Of a DNA stretch of 64,000 nt, positions 19,001 through 26,256 are shown piece after piece. The notes beneath the pieces were generated by a model. The model saw only the letters and a list, made by a program, of their open reading frames with translations. It was not told where the DNA came from and did not search any database. Each line of letters starts with the position of its first letter. Within the stretch, counting starts at the first letter, position 1. The position numbers were made by a program, and so were the translations under genes. This stretch comes from VRUE01 sp036379955 (GTDB lineage: Bacteria > Actinomycetota > Thermoleophilia > Solirubrobacterales > 70-9). The stretch lies in assembly GCA_036379955.1 (NCBI GenBank), contig DASVFR010000011.1, positions 1 through 64,000 of the forward strand, given 5' to 3'.

Positions 19001-21085
19001 TCACGACTGGCTCCTCGGTCGCCTGCCAACCGGCGCAGGTTCACGCCGATGACGTTCAACCTGGGAGCGCAAGGCCGCCTCAACCTCGCTGCATTTGGCT
19101 CCGTAGAGCCGACGAGAAGAAGCCCGCACCGCCGGCCTGCTGCCAAGCGGTGCAACCGGCGGCGGAGTCTTGAGCGTCACCGGCCGGGCCGTGCCGCCGT
19201 CGTCCAGAGCGACTATGGCCGCCACCGAGAACGGGTCAAGGGCCTGAAGATCGTCAGCAGATAGCGCCGGAGCGAACAGCTTCTCCATGGCCTTTGCGTC
19301 GCTGGCGCTCAGAGCAAACACGGCCTTGCTCCTCGCGTTGGACAGTACGACCTCGCGCAGGTCTCTGGGGAGCTGGTCGAGGTTCTGGTGCGCCACGGTG
19401 AGGCTCAGTCCGTACTTGCGCCCTTGGGCAAACATCTCGTCCCACGGGATCGGGGCGCTGGCGAAGTCCTGCACCTCATCGACGTAGAGCGCGAAGGGGT
19501 GCCGCTGGCTCGGAGCAAGTTCAGCCCGCTGGGCGACGGCCTGCCACACGCTGGTTAGTACCAGCGAGCCGAGTAGCTGGGCGGTTTCGGCTCCAATGAG
19601 ACCCTTGGGCAGGTTGACGAGGAGAATCTTTTTGTCGGCGATGATCCGGCTCATCGTCACTTTTGGTTTGGCTTGTCCGACGATGGCCCGAATGGCTGGT
19701 CGGGCCGTGAACTGACGCACCTTGTTCAGAAGCGGCGCGACGACGTTGGACTTTTCCGAGCTGGATAGACCCTCGTACCACCGCCAGTCCGGGCCGAGGC
19801 CGAGGGGATCGTCGAGGTCGGCGAGCACCTTTTCGCGGAAGCGTTCATCCATATACAAACGCGGCAGGTCAGGCAGCGTCGAGCCTTTGCGCCGCGCCAG
19901 AGTCAGTAGACCCATGTGGGTCAGCTGTGCCGTGCGCGGTCCCCAGAATGCTTCCCAGAGACGTTGGAACAACTCGCCGAGTTGGTCGGCAATGAGTGAC
20001 GGGTCGGCGGAGCTCGCGAAAGGATTGAAGCCGACGGCATAGGTCCGATCCAGCGGGTCGATGAGCACCACGTCCCTGACACGCTCTGGCGGGATCAGGT
20101 CACTCAGGTCTTGAATCAGGTCGCGGTTGGTCTCGATCACCACCAAGCCACGTCCGGCTTTCAAATCGTCAGCAATGAGGTTTTTGAGCAGCGAAGTCTT
20201 GCCGGTGCCGGTCGGGCCGAGGACGTACAGCCCCCGCGTCGACGCCCCGCTGCTGATCGCCACCGGCCGGCTCATGCCCACGAAGTCGCTGGTACCGAGC
20301 GTCCGGCCCTGTCCTGCCAAGGCCCCGCTGGGCACCAGGCGCTTGGCAGCGCCAAGCTCGAGGCCGGGAAGATCGGGGGAGCCAACCGGCCAGCCAATGA
20401 CGGCGGCCAGTTCGGGGGCACTCAGATAACGCCCGCGCAGTCCGACCAGGCGAGCCAGTTGGCCGAGCCAGCAGGGATCGGCCTGTAGTCGCCCGAAAGG
20501 CGTAGCCAGACTCCACAGCACAGCCGCCACCCGCTGGGTAATTTGAGCGCGGCGGGCAGCGGTGCGAGCCTTCACGGATAGCTCGCCACAGACGGCAAGG
20601 CCGGGAAGGCCCAGCTTGGCGCGGAGCGTCCTCTCCCGCCCATCTTGGGCGTCGTAGCGACCTACAGGAAGCGGTGGCCTTGGGGCAGACCTGAGGTGCC
20701 AGGTCAGCCGGATTGCCTCGCCTTTCCAAAGTGGAAACAGGCTGGACAGCAGCGAAGCGGAAATGGCCGGAAGCTCATCGGTTCGGATGGCCGCGACTCT
20801 TGGAGTAAGCCGCCAGAGCCACTGGCCCCGGCCGGGCTTCGGGGTTTCAGCTTCTTCTACCCTTAGGCTGGGAATGGCGGCGCGTAGCGCCGCTGTGACT
20901 GTTCCTCCATCTTTGGGCGTGACTCCCAAACGATGAGCGATGCCGTCCTCGGTGGCGGCGAGGTCAAGGGCAAGGCGGGCACTGAAGGGCAAGCCGGAAA
21001 AGACGTTCAGGGCCGCCAGTACGTCGGCTTGTTCCAGACCACGTGGAAAGCGCAGCTCAAACCAGTCGAGGTTGGAACGTCTCAC
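19001..21085 (-). CDS. TraG/VirD4-like conjugation coupling ATPase
   Basis: 694 residues from a GTG at 21085. An N-terminal region of about 260 residues of unknown fold precedes the motor: Walker A in VLGPTGTGKTSLL (about 285), TGTGKTS being the P-loop, the VirD4-type VVIETNRDLIQDL, and Walker B in FALYVDEVQDFA, then QGRKYGLSLTVAHQNLDQLP, a signature of TraM-recognition/TraD proteins. It should drive DNA through the conjugation channel at the membrane. No clear transmembrane helices are visible, so it may be a soluble member. The start GTG overlaps the stop TGA of the 51-residue gene (GTGA), indicating translational coupling. Confidence 0.85.
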   Translation of the reverse strand: MRRSNLDWFELRFPRGLEQADVLAALNVFSGLPFSARLALDLAATEDGIAHRLGVTPKDGGTVTAALRAAIPSLRVEEAETPKPGRGQWLWRLTPRVAAIRTDELPAISASLLSSLFPLWKGEAIRLTWHLRSAPRPPLPVGRYDAQDGRERTLRAKLGLPGLAVCGELSVKARTAARRAQITQRVAAVLWSLATPFGRLQADPCWLGQLARLVGLRGRYLSAPELAAVIGWPVGSPDLPGLELGAAKRLVPSGALAGQGRTLGTSDFVGMSRPVAISSGASTRGLYVLGPTGTGKTSLLKNLIADDLKAGRGLVVIETNRDLIQDLSDLIPPERVRDVVLIDPLDRTYAVGFNPFASSADPSLIADQLGELFQRLWEAFWGPRTAQLTHMGLLTLARRKGSTLPDLPRLYMDERFREKVLADLDDPLGLGPDWRWYEGLSSSEKSNVVAPLLNKVRQFTARPAIRAIVGQAKPKVTMSRIIADKKILLVNLPKGLIGAETAQLLGSLVLTSVWQAVAQRAELAPSQRHPFALYVDEVQDFASAPIPWDEMFAQGRKYGLSLTVAHQNLDQLPRDLREVVLSNARSKAVFALSASDAKAMEKLFAPALSADDLQALDPFSVAAIVALDDGGTARPVTLKTPPPVAPLGSRPAVRASSRRLYGAKCSEVEAALRSQVERHRREPAPVGRRPRSQS

Positions 21086-21237
21086 GCCTCGCCCTCGTCT
21101 TCCGAGGCTTCCTCCTCCAGCCGGCGCCTGGCCATGAGCCAGAAGGCCAGCGCCAGCTTGGTCTCGTCTATTTCGGCCAGCGACTTGGAGCGAATCCGAA
21201 TCCGCTTGGTTGGTGTTGTTTTTCTGCTTCTCGGCAT
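21082..21237 (-). CDS. 51-residue basic/acidic helical protein of the conjugative element
   Basis: ATG at 21237 preceded by GGGAGG at 7 bases. Residues 1-20 are strongly basic (RSRKTTPTKRIRIRSK), the centre is helical (LALAFWLMARRRLEEE) and the end acidic (ASEDEGEA). It ends TGA overlapping the GTG of the coupling ATPase. I do not recognise a family; a DNA-binding or accessory role beside the ATPase is possible. A different frame from 21353 to 21168 on the same strand is an alternative small gene, less supported because it lacks a good ribosome site. Confidence 0.65.
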   Translation of the reverse strand: MPRSRKTTPTKRIRIRSKSLAEIDETKLALAFWLMARRRLEEEASEDEGEA

Positions 21238-21386
21238 GATGAAACCTCCCTTCGTTTGTTGCCTTTGAAGGTCACGTTCTTGGGGATGAGGGCATAAGTC
21301 TCAGGTGCCAACGCGAACCTTCCATTGTCTCGCGGCTTCAGTTGGCGGGTCAAGACGTGGAATTGACAATTGTTTTGTGATTGCCA

Positions 21387-21569
21387 TCACCACCGCCGGG
21401 TGTGGACAAAGACCAGCCGCACAGCAATGACGGCAATAGCCAGGACGATGACCAGCGGCAACAACGCCCGAGACAGCTCAATGAGCAGCGGTGCAACTGC
21501 CGCCAGCAGCACCACGGCGATGAGGCCGGTGGTGAGCAGACCGCCGGGCGTTTTGCCGGGGGAGGTCAC
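21387..21569 (-). CDS. 60-residue membrane protein
   Basis: GTG at 21569, overlapping the stop of the upstream gene as GTGA. One or two transmembrane helices are visible (LLTTGLIAVVLLAAVAPLLIEL and LLPLVIVLAIAVIAVRLVFV). It belongs to the chain of small element genes and may be part of the transfer channel; no family is recognised. Confidence 0.65.
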   Translation of the reverse strand: MTSPGKTPGGLLTTGLIAVVLLAAVAPLLIELSRALLPLVIVLAIAVIAVRLVFVHTRRW

Positions 21570-21808
21570 TGCTCCTCGTCCTCCAGCGCCTTCCTGATGT
21601 TCCGCCTGAGGGCCGCGCCTGCCCGGCGCTGCTCACTTCTTGCCCAGGCAACGTCAAGGTTTCTGCGGATGCGGTGTAGCTCCACCGCTGCCTTCATTTC
21701 CTGCTCGGGGTCGACGGGAGAAGACATGTTTGGCTCGCCGGATCGGCTGGCCAGGTAGCCGACCAGAAAGGTGACGATCAGGAGAAGAACGATCACCAGG
21801 AGGATCAC
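21566..21808 (-). CDS. 80-residue single-pass membrane protein
   Basis: GTG at 21808 overlaps the upstream stop (GTGA), which decides the start although the frame is open further upstream. One N-terminal transmembrane helix (LLVIVLLLIVTFLVGYLA) is followed by a charged helical cytosolic-type tail (EMKAAVELHRIRRNLDVAWARSEQRR). Translationally coupled both to its upstream and downstream neighbours. Probably an accessory of the conjugation apparatus; not recognised. Confidence 0.65.
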   Translation of the reverse strand: MILLVIVLLLIVTFLVGYLASRSGEPNMSSPVDPEQEMKAAVELHRIRRNLDVAWARSEQRRAGAALRRNIRKALEDEEQ

Positions 21809-22080
21809 TGCCACCACCCCCGGCGTCTTGCCACCCGATGTATTAGGTGCAGCTTGTCCGCCACGATGCCGGCGGCCTCGGGGCGGCCTTGTTCGCTCGC
21901 CCAAGACGCTGCGGCTGCCTCAATGTCGCCATTGAGTGCCGAGTCAGGTGCAGCCGAAAAGGGTGGTGTTTTCCGCTGCCGGGAACGGCGCAGCATCCGG
22001 CGGGCCGTCAATCCCCCGCTCAGTGCTCCGGCCAACGTGGCGAGAACCAGAAGCAGAGCGATCTGGAGCATGGGCATCAC
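21805..22080 (-). CDS. 91-residue membrane-anchored protein
   Basis: Starts with GTG 22080 or ATG 22077; the GTG overlaps the preceding stop as GTGA. An N-terminal transmembrane helix (MLQIALLLVLATLAGALSGG) precedes a basic stretch (TARRMLRRSRQRK) and a helical tail. Same coupled chain as its neighbours. Function unknown. Confidence 0.65.
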   Translation of the reverse strand: MMPMLQIALLLVLATLAGALSGGLTARRMLRRSRQRKTPPFSAAPDSALNGDIEAAAASWASEQGRPEAAGIVADKLHLIHRVARRRGWWQ

Positions 22081-22397
22081 CCTCCGAAGCGGCGGGCGAT
22101 TCTCGCCCCGTCGAGTTTGCTCTGCAAGCTCACCAGCCGGGACACCAACTCGGCCCTGGCAGTAGAACCGGCTGCCAACCCAAGCCCGTAGTCCAAGGTG
22201 TCCAGCTCCTCGTTGATGGCCGTTTTGACGACATCTGCCAGAGCTTCGGCGTCAATCCTCTCCACCTCGGACAGGAAGCGGGCCTGAAGGTGGTGTTCAT
22301 AGACCGCCAGCTCGGTTTTCTCCCGGGCCTGAGCAGCCCTGGCGAGCTGGCGGGAGTTGCCAGGCCGTCCGGCGAAGCGGTCGGGCAGATTGCTCAT
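22077..22397 (-). CDS. 106-residue helical protein of the conjugative element
   Basis: ATG at 22397, inside the ATGA overlap with the upstream gene. The sequence is almost entirely amphipathic helix (NSRQLARAAQAREKTELAVYEHHLQARFLSEVERIDAEAL), with no membrane segment and no cysteine. It resembles small cytosolic helical proteins seen in actinobacterial conjugative operons, but I cannot name a family. Confidence 0.65.
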   Translation of the reverse strand: MSNLPDRFAGRPGNSRQLARAAQAREKTELAVYEHHLQARFLSEVERIDAEALADVVKTAINEELDTLDYGLGLAAGSTARAELVSRLVSLQSKLDGARIARRFGG

Positions 22398-22708
22398 GGC
22401 GTGGCTCCTTTCTGGGCCTGAACGAAGACGGGGGCAGAAACGGAAGCCGGTGGCAAGGCCGGAGCCGGACGGGTTGGCGGCGAGGTCGGGGGCGCTTGCT
22501 CTGGACGGTCAGTGTTCGCCCGCTGACGCTGGCGGTTCATGTCGGCCCAGACCAACTCGGCCATCGTGCGGGTCTTGCGGCGCTCCATGAGGATGGCTCG
22601 CCTTAGGGGCTCGTCGGAGCCGTAGTCCAGACGCTGGGCGTGGAGGGGGCAGTCTTCGGGATGAGGTGGTGGCGGTGAGCAGATTTGGGGTGGGTCACGA
22701 TGCCTCAT
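22394..22708 (-). CDS. 104-residue protein with a Cys/His-rich N-terminus
   Basis: ATG at 22708 with GGGGAG upstream; the frame extends further but this start overlaps the stop of the preceding micro-gene as ATGA. Residues 8-24 contain Cys, Cys and several His (CSPPPPHPEDCPLH), a possible small metal site; the centre is basic and helical (RRAILMERRKTRTMAELVWADMNRQRQR) and the end proline-rich. Unknown function in the coupled element operon. Confidence 0.6.
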   Translation of the reverse strand: MRHRDPPQICSPPPPHPEDCPLHAQRLDYGSDEPLRRAILMERRKTRTMAELVWADMNRQRQRANTDRPEQAPPTSPPTRPAPALPPASVSAPVFVQAQKGATP

Positions 22709-22848
22709 CGCTCCCCCTCGGTGTCTTCGATGAACGACGCCCAAAACTCGAAGCCCCAACGGGGCTCTTCAACGTACGGGAGCCAATGGGGAGTATCCAG
22801 CTCCGACGACGGGGACTGGTCGGGGACTGGGGATGTCGCTTTGCTCAT
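22705..22848 (-). CDS. 47-residue first gene of the conjugative element operon
   Basis: ATG at 22848 preceded by GGAGG at 5 bases, stop overlapping the next ATG (ATGA). Ends in an aromatic/acidic segment (WLPYVEEPRWGFEFWASFIEDTEGER). No family recognised. It seems to be the promoter-proximal gene of the leftward operon that runs to the recombinase. Confidence 0.6.
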   Translation of the reverse strand: MSKATSPVPDQSPSSELDTPHWLPYVEEPRWGFEFWASFIEDTEGER

Positions 22849-22864
22849 GTTGCCTCCAATTCCT

Positions 22865-22878
22865 GGGAATCCATTCCC
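22865..22878. promoter_or_regulatory. palindrome GGGAAT-CC-ATTCCC in the divergent promoter region
   Basis: A perfect inverted repeat 16 bases upstream of the first gene of the leftward conjugation operon, in the 126-bp gap shared with the divergent SARP-like gene. Likely operator of an element-encoded repressor; the binder is unknown. Confidence 0.45.
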
Positions 22879-22920
22879 TATCTAGGCTGAACATGAGTTC
22901 TCGAACGACACGCTAGAGAT

Positions 22921-22964
22921 TCCTTGAAGTTTCCTAGAATGACGCCGCATCCTTGAAGAAACCT
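22921..22964 (+). promoter_or_regulatory. direct repeats TCCTTGAAG-N3-CCT upstream of the SARP-like gene
   Basis: TCCTTGAAGTTTCCT at 22921-22935 and TCCTTGAAGAAACCT at 22950-22964 share 12 of 15 bases at 29-base spacing. SARP regulators bind direct repeats, so autoregulation is a reasonable guess. The second copy ends 11 bases before the ATG of the regulator. Confidence 0.4.
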
Positions 22965-22974
22965 CAATTCTGAT

Positions 22975-24351
22975 ATGCGCCTAAACATCCTTGGAGCCTT
23001 GAGTCTCACGACTGAGAATCGGCCATCGGCTGAACTTTCGTGCTCATCACGAGCGGCGCTTCTTCTCGCATCATTGGCGCTCTCCGAGACCCCGCAGACG
23101 CGCTCTGTTCTACTTGAACGGTTGTGGCCAGAAGACAACGGGCGCGTTCCGAGGTCTAGGTCTGATCGAAATCTTGACGGATATGCCACCGAGGCGCGCA
23201 AATTGCTCGGTGATCTAGGCAAAGCCCTGCACGCAGATAAGGGCGCCCATACCCTGACCCTCTATCGCCCAACTGCCACTCATGCCCCAGCGACCATCCC
23301 GACCGATATCTATGAATTTCAGCAGCTCGTAGATTCAGATAACGAAACTAACGCCGAGGCTGCCCTGGCGCTAGTGCGTGGTCCGATTCTAGCGTCCCTA
23401 GATAGTCACACGTTCCCCTGGCTTGCAGAAATACGCCAAAAATTTGCCAAGGATTGTTCCCACGCTCTCCGAAAAGCGTATTCCTGGACATCATCTAGGG
23501 CCGAACTATTTGTCACAACCTTTATGAGGAATCCTTCAGGGTCACTACTAGACGCAGCTCTTACGACAATTGATGCAGATAGTGAGGAGCCATCAAGCCC
23601 AACCGACCTATCGCTAACTGCCTATTACCGAGATAACTCTCCTAATCTTCATGCCTTGAAGAAGCTAGTTATTCCGAGCGCACCGCCATTTTACGATGCC
23701 GATATAACCATCATGCTCAAAGATGGTCGGTCGTCGGAGCGATACGAACTAACGTATGGCCTAGAGATCACTGCTTCGCTCGACTCTTTTATTCTCGCCT
23801 TCACTACGCGCGCGAGCGTTACCGATCTACTTTTGGCAGAGTGTCCGGATATCTCGGACAGCTTTACCTGTTCAACTGCCAAAGGCCGTCGCTCTCTCCT
23901 AAAATCTCTGTCGGCTCCCGCTAAGTCACCGATTACGGTTCAATGCTTGCAAAGCGACGCACGCGGCGTTACTCGACGCAGCCCTATTCAGCTAGTAGAA
24001 CTAAACGAGGCTGAGCGCTTAGTACTACTTAAGCAGCTAGACGCGCAGGCTCTCAATGATGTTGTGCTTGTGCGTGGTCGTATGCCCGGCACTCGCGGGT
24101 CCGAGCGACGAATTTCCTATCGTGTTTGTGATTCAGCAATGAGCGTTAAGGAGCACTACGCTTTTTGGGTCGCAGACCGACCGACATTCGTCAGGCGTAT
24201 TCACGTGGATGCAACTAACTTTGCACCCAATGTGCACATCCATCCGATGCTCGGCAATATCTCTCACGAGTGGGAGTGGGAGAGTGCTCAATGCGACACG
24301 CTAGTCAACAATTGGGTCGTCAAGAATCAAGGTATATTTCTTAGCTGGTAA
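22975..24351 (+). CDS. SARP-like transcription regulator with a novel C-terminal half
   Basis: 458 residues. Residues 1-100 look like the OmpR-type winged helix of SARP/AfsR proteins (MRLNILGALSL, LLASLALSETPQTRSVLLERLWPED) and 105-165 like the bacterial transcriptional-activation helices (EFQQLVDSDNETNAEAALALVRGPIL). Residues about 205-458 are beta-rich, include DADITIMLKDGR, HYAFWVADRPTFVRRIHVDATNFAPN, and match nothing I know; they may sense a ligand. Codon usage is AT-richer than in the core genes, a sign of transfer. It converges on and overlaps by 11 bases the peptidase gene of the peptide operon. Role as regulator of that operon is inference from position. Confidence 0.6.
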   Translation: MRLNILGALSLTTENRPSAELSCSSRAALLLASLALSETPQTRSVLLERLWPEDNGRVPRSRSDRNLDGYATEARKLLGDLGKALHADKGAHTLTLYRPTATHAPATIPTDIYEFQQLVDSDNETNAEAALALVRGPILASLDSHTFPWLAEIRQKFAKDCSHALRKAYSWTSSRAELFVTTFMRNPSGSLLDAALTTIDADSEEPSSPTDLSLTAYYRDNSPNLHALKKLVIPSAPPFYDADITIMLKDGRSSERYELTYGLEITASLDSFILAFTTRASVTDLLLAECPDISDSFTCSTAKGRRSLLKSLSAPAKSPITVQCLQSDARGVTRRSPIQLVELNEAERLVLLKQLDAQALNDVVLVRGRMPGTRGSERRISYRVCDSAMSVKEHYAFWVADRPTFVRRIHVDATNFAPNVHIHPMLGNISHEWEWESAQCDTLVNNWVVKNQGIFLSW

Positions 24352-24988
24352 TGCTTACACTTACAAAGTTAGCCATCCGCGGACTTGGACTGTGCCATGC
24401 TCTAAGGAACGCGTCCTTGTCAACCGCCATGTGCTCGTGGCTGGGTGGTCCCGGGTCCTCAAGAATGAGCTCGCCCGTAGTATCATCCCGATGTATTAGT
24501 ACGACGTGTCCAGCGTAACCGTCCCTTTCTCCCAACGCTCGGGCGTTCACGTTTGCCAGTACTGCACTAGTGTTGCTTAGCGCATTGTGTAGATCGCTGA
24601 AGGTTGGAGTTCTAGTTGCAAAAGTAATCAAGGAGTGTTCTAGACAAGCTTTAACCAACGGGATTTGCCCCGCTACGTCAGAGACTTCAAAGACTCTTGC
24701 AACTACATCAGCGTCTTGGGTTTGCCTCAACAACTCTTCCCTAGGATTCGCGATAAACCCCTCTGGGTCGAAGTTATCCACCGACAGAACGGTGAGATTG
24801 CGGTCGGCGGCAGCGAGCATCCACTGGAACTGCCATACCTCTTCGCCCGGTACGAAGCCGCATATCTCCTCCAATTCGGATTCAGAGAACGACACGCCGG
24901 TTAGACCTTCAAATAGCATCCCAACAGAAAAAGGAACGCAGTGAAGCTCGTCGGGATGATTCGGCCGAAATTTAAATGGATGGCGCAT
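24341..24988 (-). CDS. C39-like papain-fold cysteine peptidase
   Basis: 215 residues. Cys17 in LHCVPFSVGMLFEGLTG, His161 in GHVVLIHRDD and Asp178 in LILEDPGPP are spaced as the catalytic triad of the C39-like peptidase fold. There is no signal peptide and no ABC-transporter fusion, so it is probably a cytosolic stand-alone protease or transpeptidase. The ATG at 24988 lies inside the end of the ATP-grasp gene (17-base overlap) behind AAGGAG, so both are co-translated. Given the tiny peptide gene at the head of the operon, cleavage or cyclisation of that peptide, or removal of a peptide tag, are the natural hypotheses. Confidence 0.62.
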   Translation of the reverse strand: MRHPFKFRPNHPDELHCVPFSVGMLFEGLTGVSFSESELEEICGFVPGEEVWQFQWMLAAADRNLTVLSVDNFDPEGFIANPREELLRQTQDADVVARVFEVSDVAGQIPLVKACLEHSLITFATRTPTFSDLHNALSNTSAVLANVNARALGERDGYAGHVVLIHRDDTTGELILEDPGPPSHEHMAVDKDAFLRAWHSPSPRMANFVSVSITS

Positions 24989-25973
24989 TTAGCTCCTTAA
25001 GTATTCCCTCTACGCAACAGGTTACAAGCGTAGTACGGTCATCGTCAAGACTACCAATGGTGCCACTAGGTGTAACGTCAATAAGCCAGTACTTTTCATT
25101 TGAGTCTATAAGAATGTCTGCTGTGAAAATGGCCAAATTGGTCAGCTTGGCGAAAGCCCTGAGCTTTGCTTCCACATGAGTTGGTATGCTACTGCGAAAG
25201 CACCGAACACTTGAGTCATAACGGATATCTATGGGTCCCGCTTTCGTGTCTCGTAATAGCGAGACAACGCCCATAAGGCCAAAGCTATATACGACGCGCA
25301 GCTCCTGTTTCACTTGAATTACGGTCTGCGTCAGATGTGGACAAGGACTTCTAGCACTTAGGAGCGAGCCACGAGCCGAAGAAGTTAGGTTCGTAGTCGG
25401 GAAATAAGCACCGTCATGAACATGCTCATTATGGGCTATGGGCTTTGCAACTACATTAGCTGGCAATTGGTAGTACCTAGTCGCAACAGCAGTATCAGGA
25501 ACGTCGAGCCCGCACTCAGCGGCTAGTCGGTACAGAATCAAACGATCCTGTACCACATTCGGGGCATTTGCCCATAGTGTTTTAGGGGAAAGTCGTCGCC
25601 AGAGCCAAAACGTATAATCGAGAGCTGCGACCCACTCTCGCTGACCAAAATTTCCAGGATCGCCGTCAAGGATGAGTTTGATAACAGGCTTAGGAGGGGA
25701 AAGCCGCCAGCGTCGATGTATGACGACCCCTGCCGCGCATATATCGTGATTGCTTATCGTGATGCCATTGGAGCAAAGAGTAGCTTCGCTCTGCGTGGCA
25801 TGTATTTCGTACTCATTGGCAGAAAGTCCCAACTGGAGCCACTTCACATCTAAGCCGGCCTCGGTTAGTCGAGCACATATGCCGATAAAATCAGGATCGT
25901 CCTGATCTGCGAAAACAACTACGGGCCGGTAGGTCCACCGGCCCGTAGTTGCATCCGTCTGAGCTAGCGTCAA
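24972..25973 (-). CDS. ATP-grasp ligase, graspetide-synthetase (MvdD)-like
   Basis: 333 residues from a TTG at 25973 that overlaps the stop of the 27-residue peptide (TTGA). Features of RiPP-type ATP-grasp enzymes: N-terminal Rossmann-like part (VVVFADQDDPDFIGI), NAPNVVQDRLILYRLAAECGLDVPDT, the ATP-binding strand NVVAKPIA, ELRVVYSFG (substrate/ATP site), and the metal-binding end TADILIDSNEKYWLIDVTPSGTIGSL. Such enzymes activate a carboxylate of a peptide as acyl phosphate and join it to a Lys or Ser/Thr side chain or to an amino acid. The coupled peptide gene is the obvious substrate. Ordinary amino-acid ligases of the same superfamily are the alternative. Confidence 0.66.
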   Translation of the reverse strand: MTLAQTDATTGRWTYRPVVVFADQDDPDFIGICARLTEAGLDVKWLQLGLSANEYEIHATQSEATLCSNGITISNHDICAAGVVIHRRWRLSPPKPVIKLILDGDPGNFGQREWVAALDYTFWLWRRLSPKTLWANAPNVVQDRLILYRLAAECGLDVPDTAVATRYYQLPANVVAKPIAHNEHVHDGAYFPTTNLTSSARGSLLSARSPCPHLTQTVIQVKQELRVVYSFGLMGVVSLLRDTKAGPIDIRYDSSVRCFRSSIPTHVEAKLRAFAKLTNLAIFTADILIDSNEKYWLIDVTPSGTIGSLDDDRTTLVTCCVEGILKELNAPSI

Positions 25974-26053
25974 CCGCCGGGCAGGGTCTTGGGGCCATCG
26001 CCCTTGCCCAACTTAGCTTTTGTCGTTGCAGCCAACATAAATATAGGTTGCAT
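25970..26053 (-). CDS. 27-residue putative precursor peptide
   Basis: ATG at 26053 with an ideal AAGGAG five bases upstream; stop TGA overlaps the TTG start of the ATP-grasp gene. The peptide begins MQPIFML, has a hydrophobic N-terminal third, then Thr10, Thr11, Lys12, Lys14, Lys17, a single acidic residue Asp19, Lys22 and Thr23, and ends PKTLPGG. Side-chain donors (Asp19 or the C-terminus) and acceptors (Lys, Thr) for an ATP-grasp ligase are present, and the GG end recalls a processing or conjugation signal. No known RiPP leader motif is visible. The gene is far below the size usually annotated. Confidence 0.62.
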   Translation of the reverse strand: MQPIFMLAATTKAKLGKGDGPKTLPGG

Positions 26054-26082
26054 CCCCGCTCCTTCAATTGCTTGACAGGGAG

Positions 26083-26103
26083 GAACTATACCAGAACGTA
26101 CCA
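26083..26103 (-). promoter_or_regulatory. tandem near-repeats GAACTATACCA/GAACGTACCA before the peptide gene
   Basis: Two direct near-copies with a period of 11 bases, 30-50 bases upstream of the peptide ATG. Helix-turn-spaced direct repeats are the usual SARP target, so this is a candidate binding site. On the minus strand it contains TATAGT, which could be a -10 box. Weak but well placed. Confidence 0.35.
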
Positions 26104-26256
26104 AAAGGCGTACTGACTACTAAGCCCGCCAACGCTTGACTGGCAGGCGGCAGCCGCTCGCGTGGATGGAAAAGATGTGAACCCAAGTCCGGCAGTTCTC
26201 TCGGCACTAGCGGACGACAAAGTGACAAACCTGTCCGGCACGTTCATTTCCCGATC

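Noticed and set aside
21168..21353. 61-codon minus-strand frame FALAPETYALIPKNVTFKG
   Set aside because: It overlaps the better supported 51-residue gene and has only a TTG without a ribosome site; kept as an alternative only.
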